A DNA stretch of 64,000 bases from contig NZ_JAZGLW010000001.1 of the NCBI RefSeq assembly GCF_036409155.1, positions 1,302,001 to 1,366,000 on the forward strand, read 5' to 3'. Position 1 is the stretch's first letter. Each line of letters opens with the position of its first letter. Shown piece by piece: positions 1 to 8,860 of the stretch. The notes beneath the pieces are model-generated. The model did not search any database. It was given only the letters and a program-made list of their open reading frames with translations, and was not told where the DNA came from. Origin of the DNA: Mycobacterium sp. 050128 (lineage in GTDB: Bacteria > Actinomycetota > Actinomycetes > Mycobacteriales > Mycobacteriaceae). The position numbers were made by a program, and so were the translations under genes.

Positions 1-1274
1 TGCGTTTCATCCTCGAAGACTCCGATACCGCAATGATTTTCGTCCCTGGCGCATACGGTGGGCATGACTACGCGGCGATGCTCGACCGGGTGACGGCAGC
101 GATGAGCCCGGCACCGGCAGTGGTGGTGGTCCGCGGCGCTGCCGATTCGCACACACCGTACGGGGCCTTGCTGGCGGAGCGGCCGGCACGGGATGCGGTG
201 CTTCCCGAGCTGGATCCCGATTCGGTGCGGATGATCCTTTACACCTCCGGCACCACGAGCCGCCCGAAAGGCGTCCTCCACACCCATAATTCGATCCATG
301 CCTTGATCTGTCAGATTCGCGACCACTGGATGATCGAGCCGGTCGATACGTTCCTGGTCCCGTCGCCGATCGCCCATATCGGTGGCTCTATATATGCCTT
401 CGAATGCCCGCTCCTGCTGGGGACGACCGCGGTGCTGATGGACCGATGGGATCCGTCGGAGGCGGTCGCGCTGATGGACGCCGAGGGATGTACCCACATG
501 GCCGGGGCCACGCCATTCCTGCAGCAGCTGTTGTCTGCCGCCGAGCAAGCCGGCACCCGGCTGCCCGACTTGAAGGTGTTCATCTGCGGCGGCGCATCCG
601 TATCGCCGACGCTGATTCGCCGTGCCGCAGCGTATTTCACCCGTGCCGTGGTCACCCGGGTGTATGGGTGCACGGAAGTGCCCGTCGCGACAGTCGGCGC
701 TCCGGGGTCCGACGAAGCCGATTGCGCGGCGGACACCGACGGCAGACCCGGGATCGCGGAGATCAAGCTCGTCGCGCACGAGTCCGCACCCGCCGGTGAC
801 GGGGAAATCTGCGTGCGCGGCCCGCAGATGCTGGTGGGTTACCACCACGCGCAAGACGACTCCTTCGATGCCGCAGGCTTTTTCCGCACCGGGGACCTTG
901 GGCGCTGGGTTGACGACCGGTACCTCGTCGTGACCGGGCGAGCCAAGGACGTCATCATCCGCAGCGGCGAGAACATCTCGGCCAAGGAGGTCGAGGACCT
1001 GCTTGCCGACCACCCCGGCATCGCCGAGATTGCCGTCGTCGGGCTGCCCGACGAGCGCACCGGCGAGCGCACGTGTGCGGTGATCGTTCCCAGGGGGACG
1101 GCCACCCCGGACGTCGCGAGCCTGCTTGGGCTGCTGGTGAGCAAGGGCGTCGCCAAATTCAAGGCACCAGAGCAGGTCGTGATCACCGATGCCCTGCCGA
1201 AAAACGACGCGGGCAAGGTTCTCAAGCATCAGATCCGAGCGTCTTTGATCGACGCAAGAACTAGGGACGGGTGA
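1..1274 (+). CDS. Acyl-CoA synthetase / AMP-binding ligase (5' partial)
   Basis: This adenylate-forming enzyme would activate a carboxylic acid to its acyl-CoA through an acyl-AMP. The reading frame is open from base 3, so the start lies outside the window and about 423 residues are present. The AMP-binding signature [11 protein letters not shown] is near base 240, the hinge motif [11 protein letters not shown] follows near base 885, and the C-terminal catalytic lysine lies in KNDAGKVLK near base 1200. The N-terminal part (roughly 100 residues by family length) is missing. The SDR gene starts one base after the stop, so this is the upstream part of a four-gene operon with two synthetases, an SDR and an alcohol dehydrogenase. 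The substrate cannot be told from sequence; an aromatic or branched acid is as likely as a fatty acid. Confidence 0.9.
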   Translation, partial: RFILEDSDTAMIFVPGAYGGHDYAAMLDRVTAAMSPAPAVVVVRGAADSHTPYGALLAERPARDAVLPELDPDSVRMILYTSGTTSRPKGVLHTHNSIHALICQIRDHWMIEPVDTFLVPSPIAHIGGSIYAFECPLLLGTTAVLMDRWDPSEAVALMDAEGCTHMAGATPFLQQLLSAAEQAGTRLPDLKVFICGGASVSPTLIRRAAAYFTRAVVTRVYGCTEVPVATVGAPGSDEADCAADTDGRPGIAEIKLVAHESAPAGDGEICVRGPQMLVGYHHAQDDSFDAAGFFRTGDLGRWVDDRYLVVTGRAKDVIIRSGENISAKEVEDLLADHPGIAEIAVVGLPDERTGERTCAVIVPRGTATPDVASLLGLLVSKGVAKFKAPEQVVITDALPKNDAGKVLKHQIRASLIDARTRDG

Positions 1275-1275
1275 C

Positions 1276-2049
1276 ATGCAGGTCGCAATCGTCACGGGAG
1301 CCAGCAGCGGTATCGGCTTGGGCTGCGCGACCAGACTCGCCGAGATGGGCATGTCGATCCTGGGGACGGGCCGCGACCCAGATCGGCTCGCCGAACTCGA
1401 GAGGGCGATCAACGATCCGGATCGCGTCGCCACGCTCGCGGTCGACTTGACCGACGATGACGCGCCGCGGCGCATCGTGGATCTCGCGGTGCGGCGCTGG
1501 GGTCACATTGACTTCCTGATCAACAATGCCGGAGTGGGCAGCCCCAAACCGCTGCACGAGACCGACGACGAAACCCTGGACTACTTCTTGGGTTTGATGT
1601 TGCGGGCGCCCTTTCGGCTCGCGCGCGACGTGCTGCCACACATGCCCCCCGGGTCGGCGATCATCAACGTGACATCGACATTCGCCGTCGTCGGCGGTCT
1701 GCGCGGCGGCGCCTACTCCGCCGCCAAGGGCGGGCTGACCGCCCTGACCACCCACATCGCCTGCCAGTACGGCGCGTCCGGCATCCGCTGTAACGCCGTC
1801 GCACCCGGGGTGACGGTGACGCCGATGGTCGAGAGGCGCTTGGAGGACGAGCGATTCCGCAAAATCAACACCGAGATGACCCCGCATCAGCGGTTGGGCC
1901 GCATCGACGACATAGCCAGCACCGTGGCCTTCCTGTGCTCGCCGGGCGGAAGTTTCATCAACGGCCAAACGATCGTCGTGGACGGCGGATGGAGTTCGAC
2001 GAAGTATCTGTCGGACTTCGCGTTGGAATCGCGGTGGATCGAGCAATGA
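1276..2049 (+). CDS. SDR family oxidoreductase
   Basis: This classical short-chain dehydrogenase has 257 residues. It carries the N-terminal cofactor motif [10 protein letters not shown], the NNAG structural motif (FLINNAGVG) and the catalytic YSAAKGG with Tyr and Lys spaced by three residues. The C-terminus [17 protein letters not shown] is typical of 3-oxoacyl reductase-like SDRs. It probably oxidises or reduces a hydroxy/keto group on the product of the flanking acyl-CoA synthetases. The ATG is one base after the upstream stop, and its own stop overlaps the next start by four bases (ATGA), so translational coupling is likely. Cofactor preference and substrate are not resolved. Confidence 0.9.
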   Translation: MQVAIVTGASSGIGLGCATRLAEMGMSILGTGRDPDRLAELERAINDPDRVATLAVDLTDDDAPRRIVDLAVRRWGHIDFLINNAGVGSPKPLHETDDETLDYFLGLMLRAPFRLARDVLPHMPPGSAIINVTSTFAVVGGLRGGAYSAAKGGLTALTTHIACQYGASGIRCNAVAPGVTVTPMVERRLEDERFRKINTEMTPHQRLGRIDDIASTVAFLCSPGGSFINGQTIVVDGGWSSTKYLSDFALESRWIEQ

Positions 2050-3521
2050 ACCTCTTCGCGCTGCTCGAGCAGGCCGCGAGCCGGTTCCCCGATCGCGGCG
2101 CCGTGTATCACGGGCACCGTGAAGTTTGCACGTGGATTGAGTTGCGCGATCGTGCGTTACGGCTGGCGGCGTCGGTCCGGCAGCAGCACGGTGCGGGGGC
2201 GCGTATCGCGATCGCGAGCCACAACTGCCCCGAGATCATCGAATTGATGTTCGCGATCTGGGCCGCCGAATGTGTCGTCGTCCCGATCAACTTCAAGCTG
2301 CATCCACTTGAGATGGTGCAGATCCTCGAGGATGCGGGCGCCACGCAAGTGTTCGCCTCGACCAAGATCGGCGCCGAGCTCGCGCCGATCACCACCACAC
2401 GCACGGAAATCATTGATTGCGAGGACTATTCACGCCGGTTTGGTGCCGCCCCGTCGGCGCCGCCACCGCACACCGATCCGGCCGCTTTGGCGTGGCTGTT
2501 CTACACCAGCGGCACCACCGGCCGATCCAAGGGCGCGATGCTGTCGCACCGCAACCTCACGGCGATGACCGTCGCCCACCTCGCCGACATCGACGCTGTC
2601 GACCAGCACTGCAGCCTCGTGCACGCGGCGCCGATGTCGCACGGCTCCGGCCTCTACGTCCTGCCGTACGTGCTGCGCGCTGCCCGCCAGGTGGTGCCCG
2701 AATCCGGTGCGTTCGATCCCGACGAGTTCCTCGATCTCTGTGAACACCACCCGGCCGTCAGTGCATTTCTGGCTCCGACGATGGTGCAACGACTGGTCGA
2801 CACGGGCCGCGGCCGTCCGGCCAATCTCGAGAAGATCGTCTACGGCGGCGGGCCCATGTACGTCGAAAGCCTACGCAAGGCGATCACGGCGTTTGGGTCG
2901 ATCTTCGCCCAAATCTACGGCCAGGGCGAGTCCCCGATGACGATCACCGGGTTGCGCGGTGTCGATCACGAATCGAACGACGATGCGATTCTGGGTTCGG
3001 TCGGTTATGCGCGGTCGGGAATGGAGGTCGCGGTGCTGCGTGCCGACGGCCTCCCGGCGCCCGCCGGCGAGATCGGCGAAATCGTATGCCGCGGCGACGC
3101 GGTCATGTCCGGATACTGGCGCAATCCCGACGCGACCGACGCGACGCTCAAAAACGGCTGGCTCTACACCGGCGACATGGGTTCGTTCGACGCGCGCGGT
3201 TTTCTGACGCTGCGTGATCGGTCGAAAGACGTTGTCATCAGCGGCGGCAGCAACATCTACCCCCGCGAGGTGGAGGAGGTGCTGCTCGAGCACCCCGGCG
3301 TCGCGGAGGCGTGCGTGGTCGGCACACCCGACGCCGAGTGGGGCGAGGTGGTGGTCGCGTTCATCGTGGGCGCCGTCGATCCCGCGGCTTTGGACGCACA
3401 TCTGCTGCGGCGCATCGCCCGCTTCAAACGGCCCAAGCGTTACGAATTCGTGGACGAGCTACCGAAAAACAGCTACGGCAAGGTACTCAAGCGGGAACTG
3501 CGCGCCAGCCTGGCGCACTGA
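2046..3521 (+). CDS. Acyl-CoA synthetase (FadD-like, AMP-binding)
   Basis: This 491-residue acyl-CoA ligase is a second CoA-activating enzyme in the operon. The motif [11 protein letters not shown] starts near residue 153, the hinge [14 protein letters not shown] and the segment [13 protein letters not shown] are present, and the C-terminal catalytic lysine is in [11 protein letters not shown] chose the ATG at 2046, which overlaps the SDR stop (ATGA), over an in-frame start 111 bases upstream that would lie wholly inside the SDR gene. The short length and weak fatty-acid signatures fit the long-chain fatty acid/aryl-CoA ligase group, so the substrate may be an aromatic or side-chain acid. Two synthetases in one operon suggest either two substrates or sequential activations. 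Confidence 0.9.
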   Translation: MNLFALLEQAASRFPDRGAVYHGHREVCTWIELRDRALRLAASVRQQHGAGARIAIASHNCPEIIELMFAIWAAECVVVPINFKLHPLEMVQILEDAGATQVFASTKIGAELAPITTTRTEIIDCEDYSRRFGAAPSAPPPHTDPAALAWLFYTSGTTGRSKGAMLSHRNLTAMTVAHLADIDAVDQHCSLVHAAPMSHGSGLYVLPYVLRAARQVVPESGAFDPDEFLDLCEHHPAVSAFLAPTMVQRLVDTGRGRPANLEKIVYGGGPMYVESLRKAITAFGSIFAQIYGQGESPMTITGLRGVDHESNDDAILGSVGYARSGMEVAVLRADGLPAPAGEIGEIVCRGDAVMSGYWRNPDATDATLKNGWLYTGDMGSFDARGFLTLRDRSKDVVISGGSNIYPREVEEVLLEHPGVAEACVVGTPDAEWGEVVVAFIVGAVDPAALDAHLLRRIARFKRPKRYEFVDELPKNSYGKVLKRELRASLAH

Positions 3522-3560
3522 ACCGCGCCGCGAGTGCCAGGAGAAATCAAGGAGGTCGCA

Positions 3561-4721
3561 ATGAAGTGTCGTGCCGCTGTGATTCGCGGAGTCGGTCAGG
3601 ACTGGGAGGTCTGCGAGGTTGAGCTTGATCCGCCCCGCGCCGGTGAAGTCCTGGTGCGGATGGTCGTCGCCGGAATCTGCCACTCCGACGACCATCTGTT
3701 CACCGGCGACGTGTTGCCGACTGCCGAGGTGCGGGCCGCGACGGGTATCCCTGAGCCGGACTGGTACCCGCTGATCGGCGGTCACGAGGGCGCTGGTGTC
3801 GTCGAAGAAGTCGGGCCGGGCGTGACGACGGTGCGACCGGGTGATCGCGTGGCGATGTCGTTCATTCCCGCATGCGGCGATTGCCGGTTTTGCGTGAACG
3901 GGCAGAGCTACATCTGCGATGCCGGCGCAAGTCTGTTCTCCCGAGAGATGCCGACCGACGGAACGTGCCGCCGGCATCTCGGCGACGAAAACCTCATGGC
4001 CTATGGTCAACTCGGCACATTCGCCGAGTACGCCGTCCTGACGGAAAGGTCCGTCATCAAGATCGGCGACACGGTACCCTTCCATGCCGCCTCGCTCGTA
4101 TCGTGCGGCGTCAGCACCGGCTGGGGCTCCGCGACGGTGACGGCCGGCACCGAACCCGGTGACACGGTGGTAGTCATCGGCACCGGCGGCGTCGGGATGA
4201 ACGCCCTGCAAGGAGCGCGCGCCGCCGGCGCGAAATATGTCGTCGCGGTGGATCCGGTTGAATACAAGCGGGATTCGGCCAAGATCTTCGGTGCCACGCA
4301 TGCCGCCGCCTCCGCCGAGGAGGCGACACCCCTGGTGGGGGACATCACCGCCGGCGTGATGGCCGACCGCGTCGTCTTGACCCCCGGTATTCTGCATGTG
4401 GATCTGATCCCCATGGCCATGAGGCTGCTTCGCAAGGGTGGGACCTGCGTGGTCACCGGCATCACCCCGTATACCGAGGGGATGGTTCCGCTGGTCCTGC
4501 AGGAGATGGTGCTGTCGGCCAAACAACTCAAGGGAGCCCTCTACGGCGGGATGAATCCGCGCACGAGTGTGCCGATGTTGTTGTCGCTATATCAGGCGGG
4601 CGCGTTGAAGCTCGACGAGTTGGTCACCCGCCACTATCGGCTCGACGAGGTCAACGAGGCGATGACGGATCTGCGCGAGGGCCGCAACATTCGGGGCGTG
4701 ATCGATTTCGCCGACGCTTGA
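3561..4721 (+). CDS. NDMA-dependent-type zinc alcohol dehydrogenase
   Basis: This 386-residue medium-chain zinc alcohol dehydrogenase has catalytic zinc ligands at Cys40 (GICHSDDH) and His75 (GGHEGAG). Structural zinc ligands are Cys105, Cys108, Cys111 and Cys119. The nucleotide fold carries GTGGVGMNALQG. Length and overall sequence match the mycobacterial family called NDMA-dependent alcohol dehydrogenases, which hold NAD tightly and are thought to pass electrons to the redox cofactor mycofactocin. No mycofactocin biosynthesis gene lies in the window. A strong ribosome binding site (AAGGAGG, 3549-3555) precedes the ATG. It lies 39 bases after the second synthetase and probably ends that operon. 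Confidence 0.9.
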   Translation: MKCRAAVIRGVGQDWEVCEVELDPPRAGEVLVRMVVAGICHSDDHLFTGDVLPTAEVRAATGIPEPDWYPLIGGHEGAGVVEEVGPGVTTVRPGDRVAMSFIPACGDCRFCVNGQSYICDAGASLFSREMPTDGTCRRHLGDENLMAYGQLGTFAEYAVLTERSVIKIGDTVPFHAASLVSCGVSTGWGSATVTAGTEPGDTVVVIGTGGVGMNALQGARAAGAKYVVAVDPVEYKRDSAKIFGATHAAASAEEATPLVGDITAGVMADRVVLTPGILHVDLIPMAMRLLRKGGTCVVTGITPYTEGMVPLVLQEMVLSAKQLKGALYGGMNPRTSVPMLLSLYQAGALKLDELVTRHYRLDEVNEAMTDLREGRNIRGVIDFADA

Positions 4722-4744
4722 TCGCCGGCGCAGACGAGGATCGG

Positions 4745-5206
4745 TCAACCGGCCTCGAAGTGACGCCGAATGCCGGCCAGCATCTTGATGTGTGCTTTGA
4801 CCCCCTCGCGGACGGTCACCCCGGCCAATAGCCGCGGTGCCGTGAACCCTATCCGCTCGGTGATGCGGGTCCCGCCGTCGACCGGATCGAAGCTCACCGT
4901 GGCGCGCAGCCGCACCCCGGGTGACTGATCGGCCTCGGTTAGCACATCGCCGCGCACGGGCACGCGCAACCGGGCCTGATAGGTGGTCCTTAAGGTCAAC
5001 GGCCCCAATGGGATTTGATCGACCACTCGGTAGGTCTGCTGGTAGCCGTCCTGGGTTTCGCTGCGCGACACCGTTTCCACCGAAACGATCAGCGGGTGGA
5101 CGAGCTTGATGTTGTTCAGGTCCACGTAGTAGTCGCGCACCGCGTCGGGCGGCGCGGGCACCAACTCAGACAGCGTCCGGTCGGCGTGGACGGTCCACCA
5201 GCTCAT
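4745..5206 (-). CDS. SRPBCC family (polyketide cyclase/START-like) protein
   Basis: This 153-residue protein of the SRPBCC fold has a hydrophobic ligand cavity and no fixed reaction. It begins MSWWTVHADR and shows the usual pattern of alternating strands with a C-terminal helix (VREGVKAHIKMLAGIRRHFE). I chose the internal ATG at 5206, because the longest open frame would run into the divergent SnoaL gene. It faces the alcohol dehydrogenase tail to tail and is divergent from the next gene with 66 bases between them. Its role could be ligand binding or dehydratase/cyclase chemistry; nothing in the sequence decides. Confidence 0.75.
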   Translation of the reverse strand: MSWWTVHADRTLSELVPAPPDAVRDYYVDLNNIKLVHPLIVSVETVSRSETQDGYQQTYRVVDQIPLGPLTLRTTYQARLRVPVRGDVLTEADQSPGVRLRATVSFDPVDGGTRITERIGFTAPRLLAGVTVREGVKAHIKMLAGIRRHFEAG

Positions 5207-5272
5207 GGCGATCGAATCTAGCCCCGCCGCGGCGGCGCGCTTACCGTGGACCCAGAAGCGAGCGGAGGTGAC

Positions 5273-5644
5273 ATGAGCACGCAAGGTCGAGTGGTCGAGC
5301 GCTACCTGGAATGCCTGGCCGCTCACGACTGGGAGGGACTGGCCGACACCATCGCCGACGAAGGACTAACCCGGGAGGGTCCGTTTTGCGATGTCGTCGA
5401 GGGCAAGGCGCACTACGTCGCCTACCTGCGCAAGGTATGCACCAGTCTCCAGGGCCATCGGTTACACGTGCAGCGGGTCTCGCACGTCGACTCCCGGGTG
5501 TCGTACGCCGAGCTGTCGGAGACGTTCGAGATCGATGACGTTGCGACGACGTGGCCCGAGTGCATCCTCTTCGAGCAAGACGACGACGGCCTGATCTCTC
5601 GGGTCAGCGTCTTTTTCAAGCAGCGCCACGCCGACAGCACCTAG
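5273..5644 (+). CDS. SnoaL-like / NTF2-fold small protein
   Basis: This 123-residue protein has the pattern of the SnoaL/NTF2 alpha+beta barrel: an N-terminal helix (VVERYLECLAAHDWEGLADT), a central strand region and a final strand pair with VSVFFKQRH. Members include small hydratases, isomerases and non-enzymatic binders. The ATG at 5273 follows GGAGGTG at the right spacing and is preferred to an upstream in-frame start. It is divergently transcribed from the SRPBCC gene, so the two may share a promoter region. Substrate unknown. Confidence 0.75.
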   Translation: MSTQGRVVERYLECLAAHDWEGLADTIADEGLTREGPFCDVVEGKAHYVAYLRKVCTSLQGHRLHVQRVSHVDSRVSYAELSETFEIDDVATTWPECILFEQDDDGLISRVSVFFKQRHADST

Positions 5645-5681
5645 CGGTGGTCTATTCCCTCATTCGCCGAATTGACCTAAC

Positions 5682-5915
5682 GTGGCATGGATGGAGGCAG
5701 ATGCAACTCCGGAGTCGGTTGCGGTCGAGAAATTGCACTCGGGCGACCCGATCACCGATTGTGGCCAGCGGTACATTGTTCTCGAATCAAAATCCCTCGG
5801 CGATAGCTGCGTCGTTCTCGAACTGGAGTCCCGGGTGGACCACCAGCTGCAGGTCATCGAGAAGTCTTTCCCGGCCGGATACCAGGTCGACCGGGCGCAC
5901 CACCGAATTTTGTAG
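5682..5915 (+). CDS. Small hypothetical protein
   Basis: This is a 77-residue open frame starting GTG at 5682, or ATG at 5691 giving 74 residues. Its composition looks protein-like, with a strand-rich middle (RYIVLESKSLGDSCVVLELES) and a charged tail. No family is recognised. A frame on the opposite strand covers the same bases but has a less natural composition. It is followed by a strong inverted repeat at 5939-5974 that could terminate its transcript. It may be real but could be a chance frame. Confidence 0.45.
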   Translation: MAWMEADATPESVAVEKLHSGDPITDCGQRYIVLESKSLGDSCVVLELESRVDHQLQVIEKSFPAGYQVDRAHHRIL

Positions 5916-5938
5916 AACGAATTCACGCGTCGGAAAAT

Positions 5939-5974
5939 AATGCGCGAGTAGCCGTTGGACGGCTACCGCGCATT
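5939..5974. terminator. Strong hairpin, likely bidirectional terminator
   Basis: Two nested perfect arms are visible: AATGCGCG (5939-5946) with CGCGCATT (5967-5974), and TAGCCGT (5949-5955) with ACGGCTA (5959-5965) around a TGG loop. The element sits between convergent genes. On the minus strand it is followed by a T-rich run (TTATTTTCC), which fits an intrinsic terminator for the DUF899 gene. Termination itself is inferred. Confidence 0.65.
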
Positions 5975-6015
5975 CGTGTTATTCGCACCTAATTCCGGGC
6001 AATTAGGCGACCCGT

Positions 6016-6765
6016 TTAGTCGGCGCGCGGCGGCCGCTGGTCGTCGGGATCGTCGGGGTCGGGCTCGCCGAACCATCGCGACGGCTCGTGCTGGCCGTAC
6101 GCGTCGTGCCAATCCCACCACTCATACGGTGCCGACTGCGGGTATCCCGACGGCGAATCCTCCCAGGCCTCCTGGCGCCCGAGCGCCGTCAGGTCCAAGA
6201 AGCTCCACGTGTTGCCCAGCACCTCGTCGCCCCGGTTGTTGATGAAGTAGGTGCGAAAGACCCGGTCGCCGTCATGGATGAATGCGTTCGTGCCGTGCCA
6301 CTCGTGCACGCCGAAGTCGACATCGAAACGAGCACCGAAGCTGTCGGTGATCGTGTACCACGGCATCTGCCAGCCCATCCGCGCCTTGAGGCGCTCGATT
6401 TCGGGCTGCGGCGCACGCGACACGAAGACCAGGGTGGTGTCGCGGGCGTTGAGATGAGCAAGGTTCCCGATATGGTCGGCGATCATCGAGCAGCCGCGGC
6501 AGGCATGGTCGGGCCAACCGTGGACGTCGGGTCCGAAGAAGGCGCGATAGACGATCAGCTGACGCCGGCCTTCGAAGAGCCCCGGCAAGTTCACCGTGCC
6601 GTCGGGCCCCTCGAATTCGTACTGCTGATCCACGGCCAGCCAGGGCATGCGCCGCCGCATGGCCGCCAGCGCATCGTGGGCCCGCATCACCTCCTTCTCC
6701 TTGACCAGCAGACGCTGATGCTCGGCCTCCCACTCCTGGGCCGACACGATCGGTGGTGTGTCCAT
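6016..6765 (-). CDS. DUF899 family thioredoxin-like protein
   Basis: This 249-residue protein belongs to the DUF899 thioredoxin-fold family. The redox-type motif DHACRGCSM (Cys-x2-Cys) follows a strand-helix stretch containing AFFGPDVHGWP, and the acidic C-terminus ends in DPDDPDDQRPPRAD. The longest frame on this strand extends far upstream, but that part is a shadow of the SDR gene. The ATG at 6765 with AAAGGCGGG upstream is the credible start. It lies 26 bases downstream of an SDR gene on the same strand and shares its operon. The function is probably redox or peroxide-related but is not established for the family. Confidence 0.85.
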   Translation of the reverse strand: MDTPPIVSAQEWEAEHQRLLVKEKEVMRAHDALAAMRRRMPWLAVDQQYEFEGPDGTVNLPGLFEGRRQLIVYRAFFGPDVHGWPDHACRGCSMIADHIGNLAHLNARDTTLVFVSRAPQPEIERLKARMGWQMPWYTITDSFGARFDVDFGVHEWHGTNAFIHDGDRVFRTYFINNRGDEVLGNTWSFLDLTALGRQEAWEDSPSGYPQSAPYEWWDWHDAYGQHEPSRWFGEPDPDDPDDQRPPRAD

Positions 6766-6791
6766 TGTGTTGCCCGCCTTTCGATTTGGTG

Positions 6792-7562
6792 TCAGGACAG
6801 CGACGACAGGCCCGACGCGGTGAGCAGATAGGCGCCGTGCTGCGCGGGCTCGGCACCGGCGATCGCCGACACCGACGTGCCGACCAGTTCGGCGGTCAGT
6901 GCGGGTCCGGGCGATGCGACGAAGGTGTCGAGATCGACGCCTTGCCGCTCGGCATAGGCGGCCGCGGCTGCGGCGCCCAGCTCGGTGGCCGCCGTCAGGC
7001 GCGGCAGCACCGAGACGAAGGTGATCCCCAGCCCGGCCCGGTCCGACTCCCCGGCCGCATAGCTGCCGATGAACTTCACCGTCGACTTCGCGCCCGCGTA
7101 TCCGCCCGACAGTGGCGACCCGTTGACCGCGGCACCGCTGGACATCAGGATGACCGAGCTGCCCGGCGCCAGTGGTCGCTGCAGCGCGTAACGGGTCCAG
7201 TGAAACGCTTGTGCGACATCCACATTCCAGTTGGCGCTGAAGGTTTCCCAGCTGTGCTCCTGCAACGGTCTCATCTGCGGGGCAGACCCGGCGCACAACA
7301 CCAGGGTGCGCGGGGTGTACTTGTCGATGAGCGCACTCGCCGTGGCCGGATCGGCGGCGTCGGCGACCATCGGGATGAAGGCGTCGCCGAGCTGCCCGCG
7401 AACCGCGTCGAGCAGCGCGGCCGTGCGTGCGACGCCGACCACCTCGGCGCCGGCTTCGGTCAGCGCGGTCGCGATGGCGCGACCGAATCCCCGGCTCGCC
7501 CCGGTCACGATCGCGGTGCTGCCGGCAAGCTCGCCGGCGTGGGTGTGGTTGGACCGATTCAT
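6792..7562 (-). CDS. SDR family oxidoreductase
   Basis: This 256-residue short-chain dehydrogenase has the cofactor motif TGASRGFGRA, the segment LVLCAGSAP in place of the usual NNAG, a catalytic serine region LMSSGAAVNGS and the catalytic YAGAK. It is the first gene of a two-gene unit with the DUF899 protein and is divergent from the sigma factor gene, with 181 bases between the starts. SDRs are frequent partners of sigma factors that carry a SnoaL-like tail, so it may be a target of that regulator. Substrate unknown. Confidence 0.88.
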   Translation of the reverse strand: MNRSNHTHAGELAGSTAIVTGASRGFGRAIATALTEAGAEVVGVARTAALLDAVRGQLGDAFIPMVADAADPATASALIDKYTPRTLVLCAGSAPQMRPLQEHSWETFSANWNVDVAQAFHWTRYALQRPLAPGSSVILMSSGAAVNGSPLSGGYAGAKSTVKFIGSYAAGESDRAGLGITFVSVLPRLTAATELGAAAAAAYAERQGVDLDTFVASPGPALTAELVGTSVSAIAGAEPAQHGAYLLTASGLSSLS

Positions 7563-7743
7563 GTCCGTACTCGCTTCCTACCGAACTCTGCCGGTGCAAC
7601 GCCGGCCTGGTTTGACATCCACTAGTTCAGATACGGCGCATCGACCGAATTGATCGCCACAACACCGATGAATTTCGGCGCCTCGATGTCTCTATAGAAG
7701 GAGTAGCGTTTCGGCCCACCCGGCGAGACATAGGAGAGCGACC

Positions 7744-8700
7744 GTGCCGGCTCAGCAAGATTTCATCGAGCAGGCGGCCCCGTATCGCGGCGAGTTGATC
7801 GCGCACTGTTACCGGATGCTCGGCTCGGTGCACGACGCAGAAGACCTCGTCCAGGAGACCTACCTGCGCGGCTGGCGTGGTTATCAAGCGTTCGAGGAGC
7901 GCGCCGCGCTGCGCACCTGGCTGTACCGGATCGCCACCACCGCATGCCTGCGCGCGCTGGAGAACCGCGCCCGGCGCGTACTGCCGGCCGGTCTGGGCGA
8001 CAGCTCGGTCGACCCGGACGCCGATCTCGACGCCGGCGCCGGCGCCCATCAGTGGCTGGAGCCGATCCCGGACACCCGTGCGTTCGCGACACCGGAAGAC
8101 ACCGTGACGGCACGGCACAGTGTGCGGCTGGCCGTGATGACGGCGCTGCAGGAACTCCCCGCGCGGCAGCGGGCCGTCCTGATACTGCGTGATGTGGTGC
8201 AGTTCAGCGCCGCCGAAGTTGCCGAACTGCTGGAAACCACCCCGGCCTCGGTCAACAGCGCGCTGCAGCGGGCGCGGACCCGCCTCGCCGAGGTCTCCCC
8301 CACCGAAGACGACGCGGCCGAGCCCGAGGATGCCGATCGCCGCGAATTGCTCGACCGTTACTGTGCGGCGTTCGAAAACGCCGACATGGCCGCGCTGACC
8401 GAGCTGCTGCAAGCCGACGTCAAACTCGAAATGCCGCCGATGCCGGTGTGGTTCACCGGCCGCGAAACCGTGATGGAATTCCTTGCCGCACGGGCATTTA
8501 CAACGGCCGGCGACATTGTGATGGTCCGGACTGCCGCAAATGCCCAACCCGCCGTGGCCGAGTACCGCCGCGCCGACGACGGCGTGATGCGGGCCCATTC
8601 GATACACGTCATCACCCCGGGATCCGGTGGAATCGCCGCGATTACCGTTTTCCTCGACCCGGCGTTGTTCGCGACGTTTGATTTGCCATCCAGCCGGTAA
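7744..8700 (+). CDS. ECF sigma factor with C-terminal SnoaL-like domain (SigG/SigX5-like)
   Basis: This 318-residue extracytoplasmic-function sigma factor has region 2 in its first hundred residues (AEDLVQETYLRGWRGY, RTWLYRIATTACLRALEN). Region 4 follows near residues 130-180 (LPARQRAVLILRDVV, then TPASVNSALQRARTRL). A SnoaL/NTF2-like domain occupies roughly residues 200-318. The segment WLEPIPDT between the regions resembles the SigX5/SigG family (SigG of M. tuberculosis is about 370 residues). Such tails replace or supplement anti-sigma control in related groups, and no anti-sigma gene is adjacent. The GTG start follows AGGAGAG. It is divergent from the SDR-DUF899 pair. Confidence 0.87.
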   Translation: MPAQQDFIEQAAPYRGELIAHCYRMLGSVHDAEDLVQETYLRGWRGYQAFEERAALRTWLYRIATTACLRALENRARRVLPAGLGDSSVDPDADLDAGAGAHQWLEPIPDTRAFATPEDTVTARHSVRLAVMTALQELPARQRAVLILRDVVQFSAAEVAELLETTPASVNSALQRARTRLAEVSPTEDDAAEPEDADRRELLDRYCAAFENADMAALTELLQADVKLEMPPMPVWFTGRETVMEFLAARAFTTAGDIVMVRTAANAQPAVAEYRRADDGVMRAHSIHVITPGSGGIAAITVFLDPALFATFDLPSSR

Positions 8701-8860
8701 ACTTCCCTAGGGACGCGATTACACCCGCTGTTAACCCAGCGAATACCCACCCACCAGAGCCGTTGGTGTCGTCGCACGGCCTGCCTTCGCGCGCAGATGT
8801 GGACAGGCCCCCAGCACCCCAGGATTATTAGCGCGACGGACGCATTTTAAGGATGACCGA

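Noticed and set aside
7..189. Small minus-strand frames inside the first synthetase
   Set aside because: They lie wholly inside the synthetase reading frame and have the arginine- and proline-rich composition of shadow frames in high-GC DNA.
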